DNA from: Rhabditoides inermis | Lineage: Eukaryota > Nematoda > Chromadorea > Rhabditida > Rhabditidae | Length of the DNA: 64,000 bases | Reading direction: 5' to 3' | NCBI GenBank assembly: GCA_963966185.1 | Contig: CAWZYM010000126.1 | Coordinates: 435,001 to 499,000 of the forward strand | Part shown: positions 18,086-31,781 of the stretch, piece after piece | Layout: every line of letters begins with the position of its first letter | How positions within the stretch are numbered: the first letter of the stretch is position 1 | Program-made: the position numbers and the translations under genes | Notes under the pieces: model-generated | Seen by the model: the letters and a program-made list of their open reading frames with translations, nothing else | What the model was told of the DNA's origin: nothing | Databases searched by the model: none

Positions 18086-18364
18086 CCCTTACTAAATTCC
18101 TACTGATCGCAGCCACCAAAGTACATCTGTCTCTCTCCAAACAGCGTGCTCTCTCGCGTGCTCTCGCGCTCGCCCCTCAGCAGAGGGCTAGCTATCAGCT
18201 AGCGTGACTGGAAACGACACCCACCCACACGCTGGCCTTTCGCCTAGTGCGAGTGCGAGATCGCTCATAACTTCTTTCGGAGAAAAGATACAAAGATGCC
18301 GTCAATTAGTGATCTGCCCTATGGAACCGTGCGAATCTAACTAACATAAATTGGAAGACTTCAC

Positions 18365-18460
18365 ATTGTTGCTAACATGTCCTTTGGATATCGCTACTTG
18401 AAAATTCTGGCGCGAGCCTTATTTTAACCCAAGAGAGAGGGCGCTGCGCGCCCTCTCTAA
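18365..18460 (+). mobile_element. Helitron-like 3' end, copy 1
   Basis: A GC-rich stem-loop (GAGAGGGCGC, loop TGC, then GCGCCCTCTC) ends in CTAA followed by TT. Roughly 80 bp upstream (ACTTGAAAATTCTGGCGCGA and neighbours) are shared with the copy ending at 55219. Hairpin plus CTRR followed by T is the Helitron 3' signature. The hairpin touching the terminus is closer than usual. The 5' end was not found. Confidence 0.55.
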
Positions 18461-18616
18461 TTAATGATCTAGAAAATGTGCGAAGGTCTTTCATTAGAAT
18501 TTAACTGCCTAAAACACATTATTCAGTTCGATTATCCTCCCTTCTCTAGAAACTCTATGGTTCAGACGCACTAAAATGATATTCGCATTGTACATCGCTA
18601 TCTTTATGGATATATG

Positions 18617-19104
18617 AACACGCCGCACTTTCACACTCATTCCCCGAGATTCACGAGCTGCTTCACTTCGTTCTAACGGACTCAAAATCACTCATCCCGT
18701 CGTAGGCTCTGAGCCAACGTTTGTATCAGCCCGTGTGGTGAACTATTGGAATAAGTTGGACCGCTCAACTGTTTGCAAAGTAAGAAAGAATTCGAAATTG
18801 CCCTGAATAGGTTTTTTTTTTTGCTTCACTCACTTAACGACCCCACTAGGCTTTAGTATATCGCGTGAATACTATGAGTGATTGTAGTGTCTCGTAGCAG
18901 GCTTTTCCTGCTCTCACCTTTCAGCCTGCTTTCTACCGGGAGCGCGTGTCTCACACAAGCACCCTTTGGGTGTCTCTGAGAGGCGCGCTGCTGTCTAGCC
19001 TTGCGGAGATCGTGGAACTGAGCTGTTCGACTCACGGCCGTCCAACCCATTTCCATATCCCCATTTAGTACTTGACTGTTTTTATGAATAAACAATTATT
19101 ATTA
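18617..19104 (+). mobile_element. 3' end of a non-LTR retrotransposon, frameshifted
   Basis: In one frame the DNA reads SARVVNYWNKLDRSTV, the conserved C-terminal end of CR1/jockey-type reverse transcriptase polyproteins. The family continuation (SKKEFEIALNR) is one frame away after about 18780, so the coding end is broken. The downstream UTR finishes with GAATAAACAATTATTATT at about 19085-19103, matching the ATT-type tails at 2226 and 53833. Only the last part of the element is present. Confidence 0.65.
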
Positions 19105-20250
19105 GCATGAAAGAAATACTTCAAACGAATTTATTCGCTGAGCAATAAAAGAAGAGAAGAAGTTTCATGAGAGCCCCGTGCAATTAGGCCTCCACTCATC
19201 CTAGCATCATTTATATGCATATGCAAGCTATGAACTCGGGTATAGAGCGGTCATGTGAGACCGGGCTATAACGAGAGAGTGGGAGGGAGGAAGAGAGACA
19301 GAGAGTGAGACAGAGAGATAGAGAGATAGAGAGAAGGAGAGAGAGAAATAGGGAGAGACGCGTCCAGGGTATACCATGAAAGGAGCGGAAGTCGGCAATT
19401 AAAATCGAGCTTTTGATGCGTTTTCCATGGTATTAGATAGGCGCGGGTCTCACCGCATGTGGAAAAGCGGGAGATGGCAACTTCTCTCTTTCTCTTCTTC
19501 CCTCCCTCCTTCTCCCTCTCCCTCCCTCCCTCCTTCCCTCTCCCTCCCTCCCCCCTCTCTCTTTCTATCAAACATTGAAAAATGTAAGAGGAACGGAAGA
19601 GTGCGTTGCTTCCTGGTTTGTTGCAAATGAACAGTAATAAAGTCCTCTCTATTTCTCCAGGAGCATCTTTTGCACGCAGGCACGTTGAATAGGCCGTGGT
19701 GTACATTTTATGAAATCTTCATATTTTCTAGTCAAAAACTACAAAAAACGAAAACAATGATAGCTTCAGTGCTTTTCAAATTGAGCCGGGGTGCGATCGG
19801 AGAATAGACAACCATGATGCGCGAATGATACAGGGAAATTCGAACTGGAGAAATGGTGGGAACTTTAGAGGTACTCATATTAAAACATTTTTTAATCTAT
19901 TTGCTATTCATTACAGCTTGCACCCGCATCATATTGCTCGCTCTCATAACCCACTGCCCCGACACATGACATTTCTCTCTCTCCTCCCTCTCTCTCTCCC
20001 TCTCTGTCTCTCTCTGTCTCTCCTTCTCACTCACTGCTGTTCGGATCATGGCATAAAATCGAAAAAGCCGCCCGAGGGTGTAAATCGACCCGTCCGCGAG
20101 AGAGTGGTAGACACAAAAACAATCAGCGAGAGAGCGTGTGTTATGGGGAGAGCGCCGACGGCGGAGTGGGAGTGAGTGTAACTCACTGACCTCCCATCCA
20201 ACAGGGACACCTTTATTATTCTACCCCCACTGCTTGCGGTTTGTGATTGA
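19105..20250. other. Upstream region of the first carboxylesterase gene
   Basis: No gene recognised. Contains GA-rich (about 19270-19345) and CT-rich (about 19483-19565 and 19970-20030) low-complexity tracts. The promoter and 5' UTR of the esterase starting at 20251 should lie at its right end. Confidence 0.5.
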
Positions 20251-22980
20251 ATGCGGCTACTCTGGCTCCTGTTGATTTCCACATGTTTTGCTCAAAACCT
20301 GGAGAAATCCAGATCTGTCTGGGTCGAACAGGGATTACTGCGAGGAAAGATATACAAGGTGAGTGAGAGGTACCAAGTAATCAGTCTCCTCGAAACTGTC
20401 TACGTAGCAAAACGTCTCCACAGCGTTTTGAAGCGCTTATTTCAAAGAGTCTAACCACGCAAAGTTAACTGGTAACTCGTTTACAGATCGATGATAAGTA
20501 CATCCAGCTGTTTCGCGGTGTTCCCTATGCGGAGCCGCCGATTGGAGACCTGAGATTCAGGGTAAGCTCTATTCTTACACCGTTTCTGGGTATTCACAAT
20601 GTGTATTAGTGTTGGGTCGATTAATCGACTTTCGATTAATTTTCGATAAATCAGCTCGATTAATCGATTAATCGGTCGATTAATCGATTAATCGAACATG
20701 TTTCGATTAACGATTAATCGTTGATCGAAACAAGTTCGATTAACGATTAATCATTATTCGATTAATCGAAATAATCTCGATTAAATCGAAAGTATATTTC
20801 TCAATTTCGGTACAGTTTTCGTTTCCTAGAGCGTTGTATGAGTTGAAACAAGCCAAATTTTTTTCAGAAATGAACTGTTTATGGTAAGTGTTCACATCAA
20901 GCTACGGAAACATGATTGGAAATTAATCATTAATCGATTAATCGAAGGTTGTGATTAATTTTTCGATTAATCGTTAATCATTAATCGAACATTACTTAAT
21001 CGACCCAACACTAATGTGTATGTTCATTTCACTTCCACACTCTGAATGCAATCATGTGAGCAGGTGGAAACGTGTGTTGCTAATCCAAAATGTGATCGGC
21101 ATCGATGTACGGTCGAAAGTAATAGGCTACGGACTAAAACCGGGCACACTTTATTTCGTATTCGACGGCCAGGCGGGAATTTGTTAGTTCAGTTTTCAGA
21201 ATTTACAATCTAAACGAAAAATGAGTAGATCTACAACTAATACGTTTTACTAACGAGTAAAGAAGCTCTCCGTGAATCATGTTCAATCCGATCACGCCAA
21301 CATGATTTTGACTATTTTGAGATCTAAGAATACTTTTCCAGAAACCGACTACTTAGACTAGACTCACTAGACTAGAAAGACAAACCAGTGACGGAGGCGC
21401 GCTTCTTGGTCTTGGTTAGAATCTTGGTCAATCCGTTTTTTTTTATCTAAAAAGCGTTGCATCAACAAGAAAAGATTTTAAGATCTAAATATCTAAGAAT
21501 ACATATGCACGTTTGCAGAAACCAGTGAAGAAGGCTCGCTGGCACCAGGAGCTGTCAGCCGTCGAGTACGGACCGCCGTGTCTACAGTTCATGGACTTCC
21601 ACAAGGTACGGCGCTACATTCCTTAAAGCGCTACTTTAGGGCGTTATTTCAGGGCGCTACATATTCATTAACCGATCGAGTTTTTGTCACAGTTTTTTTT
21701 CTACCTTGTCCAGTGATCGATTTAAATTGAAATGTGAGAATTATGCACATATCACATACACGTAAAACAAGTGGTATACGTGTATTGGAGTGTCTGAAAC
21801 GCACGATTCCGGAATCCGAACAAAAATGGGTTTTGTCGTGATTCAAAAACCCATTTTCCATGTTGTTCTCGACTAGGAGGATTCAACCGGCTAAACAATG
21901 TCGTTTTTCAAATTTCGATTTGTGTGTATGTCATAACAACTCACTTTTTTGTTGGAGTATAAACTTTTTTATATTCTAGCAAAAAAAGAGTCGATTACAG
22001 AATGATCGTTTCGCTGGCGAGAACATGAGGCGCGAGAGCGAGGACTGTCTCTATCTCAACGTGTTCTCGCCTTTCGATGCTGAGGATGAGGTGAGATGGC
22101 ATATCGATTACTTATTGATTGATTATCTCTATATATCTATACAGTTGAGTGGAGTGTCTAGCTTATTGTTATCAATTCGAGCTCGAACTGGAATTATTGG
22201 TGTCAATAGTTGCTAGTTGCTTCTAAACTGCCGAGTGAAACGTACTTTTATTTTGGCGAGGATAAAATGCGTATGTGAACTTTTTTTGCCAAATGCAGAA
22301 AAAACTGGTTATCGATTGCTTATCGATCTGGATTTAGGGTCAGCTCTACCCGATCGTTGTTTGGATTCACGGAGGATCGTTTCTAGCAGGAAGTGCGGAC
22401 ACTGGTGGGTTGACTATTTGTTTACTTGTTTGTTTACTTGTTTGTTCACTTGTTTGATCACTTGTTTACTTCCAGGTATTGATATGGAGACGGTTGCGCG
22501 CAACATAGTGATGAAGGGTGTCACACTTGTCACCCTCAACTACAGACTAGGACCGCTAGGTGAGTTTTTTTTACAATTACATAGTTTGGTTTCTACTTTT
22601 AAAAAAAAGTTGCTAATTAGTATTTTTATATTATGCTACGCGATGTTTGGTCATCTTGAAAATGTAAAGCGTTTTTAAAATGTGTTATTATAACACGATG
22701 AATCTATTACATTGCATCACGTCGTTAGACTTGGAAAACCATAATCACGTATTAGTTTTCAGAGAAAAGGATAGAACGAAAATAATGAAGGTGGACGAAA
22801 GAACAACAAACATATAAAGGGACAAAAAAGTGGCGCGTGCTCTGGAGGGAAAAATTACGCAGAGAAACACGTAACTTGGATTAATCAATCGGAAGCGAGA
22901 GGCTAAAAACAGACATAAGACATAACAGGAGAGTCTAGACGAGAGTTCAAATGCGCGTGTGCAAACATTACACAAGGATT

Positions 22981-23026
<46 letters not shown>

Positions 23027-23147
23027 AAGGGACAGAAGCGAGTGAATGAAAAATGTTCATAATCCCATTTTGAGGCTTCATCAATCATGTCAACTCGACT
23101 GGCCAGGTAGAGGGAAACTACGGCATTTGGGATCAGGTGAGTGGAGA

Positions 23148-23201
<54 letters not shown>

Positions 23202-23367
23202 GAAGAAGAGGGACGCAGAGATTATACTCATAAATCCAGAATAGCTTCAATCAGATGACTGAACGAAAGCCTTCTAGTACGTATGTAACCACACTGATAA
23301 AAAGCGAGGGGGGATGCGATGATAGGCCTAATAATGTGGAGGAGAAATCTTGGAGACGGCACGCATA

Positions 23368-23403
<36 letters not shown>

Positions 23404-25787
23404 TTCTCAGGTGCTGGCGCTGGAGTGGATCCAGTCGAACATCCAGCAGCTGAACGGCGACCCCTCGCGGGTGACTGTGATGGGGGAGAGCGCTGGCGCC
23501 GCGGCCGCCAGTGTACTCGCCCTCTCACCCAGGACCAGAGGTACCAGGTTGTAACTTGGAAAGCCTCTTCGACTCTTCGACTTCGAAACAAGACCAAACA
23601 GTGCTTTCAAGGTGTTAGGGTAGGTTACAGGAGAGTAGTAGAGGTAGGGGAGAAGTCTGTGGCAAAAAAGCACCTGCATCTAAGTAATGAGTAAGTCAGT
23701 AGGTCGGTAGTATATGTTAGTCGTTGGCTCGTTTGTGTTCTTACTTCTTACCGGCGGCGCGCTAGAAATCACACTTTGTCCGTCTGGACAGTGAGTGTTT
23801 GTTTAATTTTAATTACCCGTTAGTACTGTTATGTTTCCTATAATGCACATGTTAAGTACTCAACACGGTAACAAACTATTTATTTATTTTATTTACCCCC
23901 GCCCCTGTACTATTCAAGGTTTTCGCATTAGGAGTGAGTTTCTAACCTATGCACAGAACTGCCTAGGTACGAATTATTGAAAAAGTTCTTCGGGGAAAAG
24001 CACAGCTCAACTGCCATGAATTCCGGCAACCGCGTCAATAGCTACGGAAAGGCACTGAAATGTATTAAAAAAACATATTTGTTTTCAACTGCGCTTTGAG
24101 AATAATTACGGAAAATAACTACACAAAGTCAAACAAATAGAATATTGGTTGAGAATTCGGAATTGAGTAGAATAACAATATCTATTGAGTGATGTAGAGC
24201 ACGTCAAAATGTGAAACATAATAATACCCTGAAACCTAATGTCAGGTATAGAAGATCCGGTGGGCGGGGCTTAGATGGCACGCGGCATCTTTCAGCGCCA
24301 AAAATCAGAACATCACTGATGAAACCTCGTATTGCAATCCCATAGATATAGATATACCACTCTCCCGCTCGAGCTTGAAAGTTGGAAATGAGAGAGTGGC
24401 ACAGATCAAAGTTGTATGATCCGTGAAATGAAACAGTGGCGGATCGAAACTGACCTAGGTTTACTTCAGTAAGTTTAGGGCGCTACTTTAGGGCGTTATT
24501 TTAGGGCGCTACATGTTCATTTCCAGGCCTGGTTCACTCGGCGATCATCATGTCCGGTTCTTCGATGGCGGGGTGGGCGGTGCACAGACACGGGCCCCCG
24601 CTCTGGGGCGCCGACTCACTCGCACAGTACTTGAGGTGAAACGTATTCATGTTTATGATTCACCTTTTTGGGATAAAAAAGAGTTCGGTCTCCTCCCGAG
24701 CGCTTGACCGCGAAGTTATCTCTCGAAAAGGAATACTTTTACCTTTGTCTCACCTTTTTATGTATAATTATTGCTGTCCGGTCGTATTTTCGCGGGGTTG
24801 TGTATGAAAGATTCTATAATAACAGTGTGGCGTGTTTGGCACGTTGCCAGGAAAAATAATGAGTACAGTGTGCATTAGTTATAGAAAGACTCGTCCACCT
24901 GTCTAGGAAACACATAGTCTAACACAGTTTTTTACTGACAAAAGCAAACTGAGTGGAACGAATCGACTAAAAGTCATTTTCAAGCTGTCAAAACCTCCGA
25001 GCGTGATATCACTATGATATGAAGACAGAAAGAGAGAAAGAGAGAGATTTAGAGAGATATAATTAGGAGAGGTAAGTGTTCTCTGACAACCATCAAACTT
25101 TTTTTGTTATTTGTTCAAATACAATATTAAGTATTTTAATAACCGAAAATGTCTGTCCACGGGGATTCGAATTGAAACACTCAAATAGAATCATGTAATA
25201 AACACGTGAATATTATTTTACGTTTGGTTATTTGTTAAATTCACTATAATCGTTGATACACTGTGCATGAAAGTACTTATGTTGATTTAAGAAATTTTCT
25301 ACATGTGTTCTGATCTCAGAATATAGTTAGTTCATGAAAAGTGTTTTCAATCTTTCTTCACATTGCATTAAGTTTATACTTTATGCTTACTACATATATA
25401 CCAAGTGGTGTGCTTCATTGGTAATCATTTCGTAATCGGTTCATAATTTCATTTGATTTCAAAGAATGATTGTTAGTTTTTTTTTGGATAATAAAAGAGT
25501 AGCGATGAAAAGATCGGAAGATGATTCGCGATATTAGATAGTTTATCATCGGAGTGACTTATTGAGTTAGAAGATGAAATGTTCAAACCTCAAAAGGTTC
25601 AACTAAGGAAGGAAGCGATCTGGGATTGGATTTGAGTGAGAGAGGAGGAGAAAGAGAGAGGGAGAGAGATCGAGAGAGATCGAGAAAAAGAGAAAGGGAG
25701 AGGGAGAGGATTTGGAGACCTAAGATGCTAATGTGACATGGATATACCTTAGTGCGTCACGGCTACCTCTCCTTCTAGCATCTCTCA

Positions 25788-25855
<68 letters not shown>

Positions 25856-26614
25856 AAATGTCTCGAGGACCACACACGATTCCAGGGAAATCGCGAAATA
25901 CGATACCAGAAAATGTTGCAAAAATAATATATACGCTGGAATTACGCGTGTATCGAGTTCGAAATTCATTGCACTCTCTGCGAAAAGCCTGGATGTGACA
26001 GAAAGGTGTACGGTAGAGAGGACGAGGAGAGAGGGAGAGGGAGAGGGAGAGAGAGATTATGATGCAGACTCTCCCCACTGTTCACATCATTCGCGGTGTT
26101 TATTTATGTGTTCGCATCTTTCAAGTAAACAAAATCACGCGATGTGAGTAATAAAAACAAGATCCACAAATAGCGGGAGTAATAATGAAAAGAGGTTCGG
26201 GGTTCTTATACGAATGAAAATCGTGTAAATTTCCATTGCAAAAGTGACAATATCCTAATCAGTGTAGATTTGCAAGATATGCACTGTGCGTAGTCAATCA
26301 GCAGGCATAAATCTCTGTGGATGTTCAAATATGCAAATGAGTCAGAGTGCGGGATAATAGATACATACGAGTTGCAATCAACAAATCATAGATTCATAGT
26401 GCCTTCACGCTCACGTGACCAATAGGGGCACCGTAAGCTATCAAATTACATCATAGTAGCAGACGAAACGTGGTAAACAATCCCGAGTCACACGCAGCTA
26501 CACGCGGCTAATCAAATAATTATCAGATTACGTCGTGTTGTTGAGACATGTCGTGAGAGGACTGGCAACGTCTGAAGACGTGAACTCTTGACTTTTGTAT
26601 GAGAAAGGGAGGAA

Positions 26615-26671
<57 letters not shown>

Positions 26672-29600
26672 AGAAGGAGATTCGTTTGCAGATGCGAGAA
26701 GCAGATCTCGTCCGAGTTCGAGGCGCAAATAGTGGGAGACGAGGAAGTGAAAGACGAAAAGAAGCACTGCAACTATCAGCCGAAGAAAATCGCCTGTCTC
26801 ACTGTGAGTGATTTTTTTCGAAAACGATCACTTGATTACTTGATTACTTGGTAACACAACTTGCGAATCACTGTACTATGTAAATTGAACATAATTGCAT
26901 ATTATGTGAAACATAAGTTATCGCAAAGTAATAACATATCACATATGTGTGAAATGGACATAATTGCATATTTTGCGAAAGGCCGAAAGGGACATGATTG
27001 ATCTGATCACATACTACATGAAATAAACATAATTGCTCTCCTTTACAAATACTCGTAGAGTGTTCAAAAGTTCGTGCGATGAGACAAATTGAGAACGATC
27101 GTTAATGGGGATCTAATGATGGGAACGAGAGGGAGAGAGAGAGGGAGAGAGAGAGAGAGAGAAGAGCGTTGGTAATGGCTGTGTGGCAGATTGCACTCAG
27201 AGTTCCACCACCTTCCCTCTTCTACTTGCTATTTCCTATTTCCATCTCCCCCATTTAGATTCCATTCGCACGTTGTTGAAGGAAGAAATGAGGAAATTGC
27301 AGGAGGATTTCTTCTGCTTTCACTCCCACTCCCTTCCCCTCTCTCTCCCTCTTCCCCTTCCCCCCCTCTCTCTCCCTCTTCTCCTCTCTTTCTCTCCCTC
27401 TCTCCCTCCCTCTTTGTCTCCCTCTCTCTCTCTCTCTCTCTCTTACGAACTCACTCCCACTCTCTTCCAATTCCAGACTCTCGTCTCAGATGACACAAAA
27501 TTATGCGCGCAAGAGCGAATAACATTTGCCAATATCAGGTGACTGTACAGGAATAGTGCGTGCGTCACACTAGTATAGGATACATAATGATATATAAGCG
27601 TATCCCCGAAACGCATAGGGATTAAGTCATTCAAAGAGCGAGCAAAGCAGAGACGCTTATCATCACGTGCGAGAAAGAGAACGTCGACCGGGAAGGGGTT
27701 GTCGCCTTTCGGTTTAAAAAGATTTTAAATAAAAGAAGTCCGGAGATAATCGGCGAAATGAAGTGCGTCGACAGGGTGCAAACTTACGACCTGCCGCTTG
27801 ACAGACGACCGCTCTACCCACTAGGCTACTGCCTTTGTTTCAAAGCTCGCGCGAATAGAGTGACAGGCCGCAAAAGCAATCCACACAGTTAAGCTCCAAA
27901 ATTTGAAACGTAAATATCTCGAAACGTACATATGACCGGTCATGTGGATTTGAAAACGGTTTTCGACTAGTGACCTCCTAGAGTATCTATGATATCATTT
28001 TGGTCATCATCGGCTTCTGTGGCCTAAACAACAATCCATGTTAGCAGAGTATAGTTACTATGGAACATTCTTTGCAGCCGGACCTCACTGCCACACAGTT
28101 CTTGGACTGCATCCGCACAGAGATCGAATTCAATTCCACGATATTCCGAAGGGCGCTGGCTGTTGAGGTATGAACATGTTTGTTGTTTGTTTTCCAAACA
28201 CAGCCAATTGCTACGTACTGACGTTTTCTGACTCACTGTAACGTAAGAGCATACAGGAAATAGACAAAGATGCACTATTGAGAACGGAATTAGAAGCGAA
28301 AACACTTGACTGCATGACATCATACATAGATCTCTTGCAGTTGCAATGCGAGTATAGATATATGTGGATTTTTTATTCGTAAGTTAAAAAAACTGTTCTC
28401 TCGCATCTTCCCGTTCTCAACCCAAAATGAACATAATAAAAAACTTAAAACGGAAGTTAATCAAAATGAATTCTTCAAAACTTTCAGTTTGTTAGTGAAA
28501 AAAACGTCGAAAAAATGTATGAAATATAGATTATACAGCATACAATGTTTAATTTTTTTCCAGATGGAAGTGTCGGTGTCGGAAACACTAAAAAAAGTAC
28601 TGAAAACTCAACAAACAATCATTTTCTGCAGCTCGAGGTGTCGAAGATGGTGGTCGACGGTGACCTCATTCCCTCCTCGGGATTCGAGCTGGCCAGTCAA
28701 CACGCACGGGTGCCCATTCTCACCGGAGTCGCCAGGAAGGAGTGGGCACACAAGAAACGTTCGTTTTCCTATTATCTATAGTGTCCCGAATTCCGTTTGT
28801 CGTTTAGCTCACCATGCATGTGCTGTTCTTGAATGGTCTTTCTTCTCGTTGTTGATGATGTAAAGATAAATAAGATACGTAAAGATACGTACGTAAGATA
28901 CGTATATACGATCGTATGATCCGTTTCAGCGCAGTACTACAACCTGCACAATCTGGGCAAGGACGGTCTGACGAGGGGAGAGTGCGAGGAGAGTGTGTAC
29001 AGGTGGGGGAGGAAGGGGGAACAGGTGGGCTGAGAAAGATGCTCTGGGATTGAAACACATACCACGCACTCGATAAGAACGCAGTGTGAAACGTATGCTC
29101 GTAAAAATGATGTGGAATGTCTAATACAACACAACGAACAAGGAACAAACAAGCTCAAACAGTAATTCAGGATCGTCGACCAGTCCTTCCACGTTGGCGC
29201 GAGTGAGAAGCTCTCCAATGCCACGCTGCAACTCATCGCAAATGCAAGCTTTGTCAGGTTAGATCAATAATAGTTTATTACCTTGTTGATTACTTGACAT
29301 GGGCAACATAGAAAACATAACGGAGCCTACGCTATGTTGTGTCATATTATCAAGTGGCTATGAATCATGATTTGATTGAAAAACAATTTTGATATTAATG
29401 TGTATTGTAACAAGGATTCAGTCCCCATATTGAATTTAAAAGATCTGATTTGATATGAAACTAATATGAAACGTATGAACTGCTCAACGACAAAAATATT
29501 CTGAAACTGAAAAACTGAAGTGGTGAATACGTTTACATTTCCATATGCAGATACAGTTTGCAGTTGTACTTTTGTAGTACTGAAGTATATTTGCAGGGTA

Positions 29601-30464
29601 GGCTTACTCATGCTTACTTAAGCCTACTGAAGCCTACTCAGGGCGTTACTTTATTAGTTGAAAGTAACACCCTGGGTAGTTGTAAATGTGTACTTACAGG
29701 TACATCGACGATCCTTCGAATGAGTTTGAAGTGGGCAGGGTGGTGCGCGCATTGCAACAGGTGAGACGAGACGCATTCTAGAAAAGCTTTTTTCTACTTA
29801 TTGTTAGAACAAATGATTCAAGATGTACGAGCTGGACGAGCATTCTGTGGTAGCATGTGTTGTTGATGAAGACGCGAGTAACAGTAATGTGTGCTCCATC
29901 AACTCGGCTTTTTCAAACATTATTAATCAAATTGAAACACGATGTACAATTATAAATCACACTTCATAAGACGAACGCATTGTGCATGATTCCAGTAACC
30001 GCGTATAATGACTGTTTGAAACGTATTCGCTTGTATTTTAGATGGAAGCCGATATTGAGTTCGTCGCGCCGTGTCAGAAGGAAGTCGACGGGTACTCTAT
30101 GCAGGGTGAGCTCTCTCTCCCCCCCCCTCTCTCTCTCTCCCCCCCCCATCATTCATTTCTCTCAGGAGTTCCCGCGTACGTCTATTCTTTTGACTACGTT
30201 CCCTCATCGCCCATCTATGAAGAGGTGAGTAGCTCCTTACAGTACCCGAGGTACATATTCGTTGTAGGACCGCAAGCATGTTCGACTCTTTGGCGGGAAG
30301 CCAGTCCAAGTGACCAGAATCGACGGGAACACCAAGGTAATGAAGTTTTAGTGATCACAGAGAGAACATTACATTTCACAATTTGCTGATGCAATCTATG
30401 CACCTTACAGAACCGTCTTCTGGAAGCTTATCACGGTCTTGATCATGCATTCATATTCACCAGA

Positions 30465-30525
<61 letters not shown>

Positions 30526-31430
30526 GGGAGGGAGGGAGAGAGAGAGAGAGAGAAAAAGGGAGATAGAGAGATAGAGAGAGTGAGAGAGAGAGTGAGAGAA
30601 AGAGTGTGTGTAAGAGAGAGAATCCTACTTCCAGGTTACTCTTCCAACTTCGAAATCCGCCCGTTCACCAAAAACGACGAGGCTATGAGCAAGGTTCGTA
30701 AACCAATAGTAAATAATTAGAGTGACGAAACTATGAATATGGCTTCTATTGCAAACTGATACCATTATCGCTAAACACTATTGAATTGAAACGTGTCTTT
30801 AAAATTTAACACTAAATGAACCGAAAAACTACGAAACCCTATAGTCTAAGAAAAGTTAAAATTGAAACTAAGTACAAGAAAAAGTTGATTAGTCAGTGAA
30901 TTTAAAAAAAATCAGTCCGTGTTTTGCAGATGTTGACGAACATGTTGACGAACTTCATCAAGACGGGCGACCCGTCGACCAAGAGATTCGAGTGGCCTCA
31001 GTTCTACAATGGAACCAGCCAACATGTGTCCATCGATCTCCCACCCAGGTTGGATTTGGATGTCTTCCTTCAATTCCACATGATATATGTACATACGTTT
31101 CACTGTTTCTGTAAACTCCATCAGAATTTTCGTCAATAGTTCGCTTCGGTGGGATGAATCCAGGTTGATCAATTAGCATCAGATACGTTTCACTTCATAA
31201 CTCATCCATTCATATTTTTTAATGATGACAGCCCATTTTCAGTGTGAAATCGGGAGACGTGCACTGGCCGCAGCCAAAGTTCTGGAATGTGGAGGCTGAG
31301 ATGATCAGTCGGTATGGGTATCGATTAGTTATTATTGATTGATCGCTTTATAGGTACGTTCCGAAGGGCAGTGAGATGGGCGCAGTGGATCCGGGAGCAG
31401 ACCTCACAAACGAGGAGAGAGTGCAGGTTG

Positions 31431-31492
<62 letters not shown>

Positions 31493-31781
31493 CGAGAGAG
31501 ACAGAGAGTGTGAGAGAGAGAAAGAGAGAGAGAGAAGGAGAGAGAGAGAGAGAGTGTGAGAGAGAGAGAAAGAGAGGGAGAGAGAGAAAGAGAAAGAGAG
31601 AGAGAGAGAGGTGCACCCCCCTCCCTCCTAGCTGGGCGCGTATCGTCGTGCGTGGTGGGCGCTGTGGCTGCTGGTCGCCTGTGTGGCGTGTCTTCTGTGG
31701 GGCATCGTCATCTACGCAGTTGTTCGGAAGGGCGGCCGGCCCAGTGGAAAGCCATACGATCACATCGTCGTAGCGAGATAG
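20251..31781 (+). CDS. Membrane-anchored carboxylesterase / cholinesterase-like protein
   Basis: Twenty-four exons close to 699 aa: 20251-20358, 20487-20561, 21519-21605, 21980-22090, 22338-22404, 22476-22559, 23075-23136, 23411-23540, 24527-24635, 26692-26803, 28078-28167, 28632-28758, 28930-29002, 29171-29257, 29700-29760, 30042-30105, 30166-30224, 30268-30336, 30411-30465, 30635-30693, 30930-31048, 31243-31311, 31354-31426, 31632-31781. The N-terminus is a signal peptide (MRLLWLLLISTCFA). Alpha/beta-hydrolase signatures follow: PYAEPPIGDLRF, EDCLYLNVFSP, VVWIHGGSF, and the nucleophile elbow GESAG with Ser225. Glu382 (GVARKEW) and His533 (AYHGLDHAF) complete a plausible triad, so it should be an active ester hydrolase. 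The last exon encodes a Trp/Leu/Val-rich helix (about 658-680) and a basic cytoplasmic tail, indicating a type I membrane anchor with an outside catalytic domain. The substrate cannot be read from sequence. Introns hold one hAT-like element and many microsatellites. Confidence 0.87.
20607..21013. mobile_element. hAT-like MITE built of ATTAATCG palindromes
   Basis: Ends TAGTGTTGGG...CCCAACACTA, flanked on both sides by the identical 8-bp duplication ATGTGTAT (20599-20606 and 21014-21021). The interior is dominated by reiterated ATTAATCGATTAAT-type palindromes on both strands. TSD length and terminus fit hAT. It lies in intron 2 of the esterase gene. Confidence 0.85.
21608..21668. repeat. GGGCGCTAC dispersed repeat, copy 1
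   Basis: CGCTACTTTAGGGCGTTATT followed by TCAGGGCGCTACAT is nearly identical to 24479-24520 in a later intron of the same gene. It is itself made of a degenerate 13-15 bp unit. A weaker relative, GGGCGTTACTTTA, is at 29641. Its origin is unknown. Confidence 0.6.
24475..24523. repeat. GGGCGCTAC dispersed repeat, copy 2
   Basis: Matches copy 1 at 21608-21668 at nearly every base and ends three bases before the splice acceptor of the exon starting at 24527. The repeat therefore contributes intron sequence right beside the splice site. Confidence 0.6.
24636..26691. other. 2.1-kb esterase intron with microsatellites only
   Basis: This is the longest gap between early exons of the esterase. It contains (CT)n at 25790-25854, GA tracts at 25640-25710, 26020-26056 and 26609-26665, and otherwise AT-rich sequence without recognisable coding or repeat family signal. 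Confidence 0.6.
27772..27833 (-). ncRNA. tRNA-like sequence (tRNA pseudogene or SINE head)
   Basis: On the minus strand it starts GGCAGTAGCCTAGTGGGTAG, a good A box and D arm, followed by an anticodon-arm-like CGTCTGTCAAGCGG. A degenerate T arm (GTAAGTTTGCACCC) takes the place of GGTTCGANTCC. The B box is poor and acceptor pairing is not convincing, so an active tRNA gene is unlikely. It lies inside an esterase intron on the opposite strand. Confidence 0.5.

Noticed and set aside
27255..27310. Possible extra esterase exon (DSIRTLLKEEMRKLQ)
   Set aside because: No donor follows and the phase does not match. Exon 26692-26803 joins directly to 28078-28167 in phase and continues the family pattern.
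28564..28588. Possible small esterase exon before 28632
   Set aside because: The real acceptor at 28631 keeps the frame and the conserved VVDGDLIP block; this stretch adds nothing.
20251..31781. Neuroligin or gliotactin assignment for the membrane-anchored esterase
   Set aside because: Those adhesion proteins have lost the triad. Here Ser, Glu and His positions are all filled, so an enzyme is more likely.
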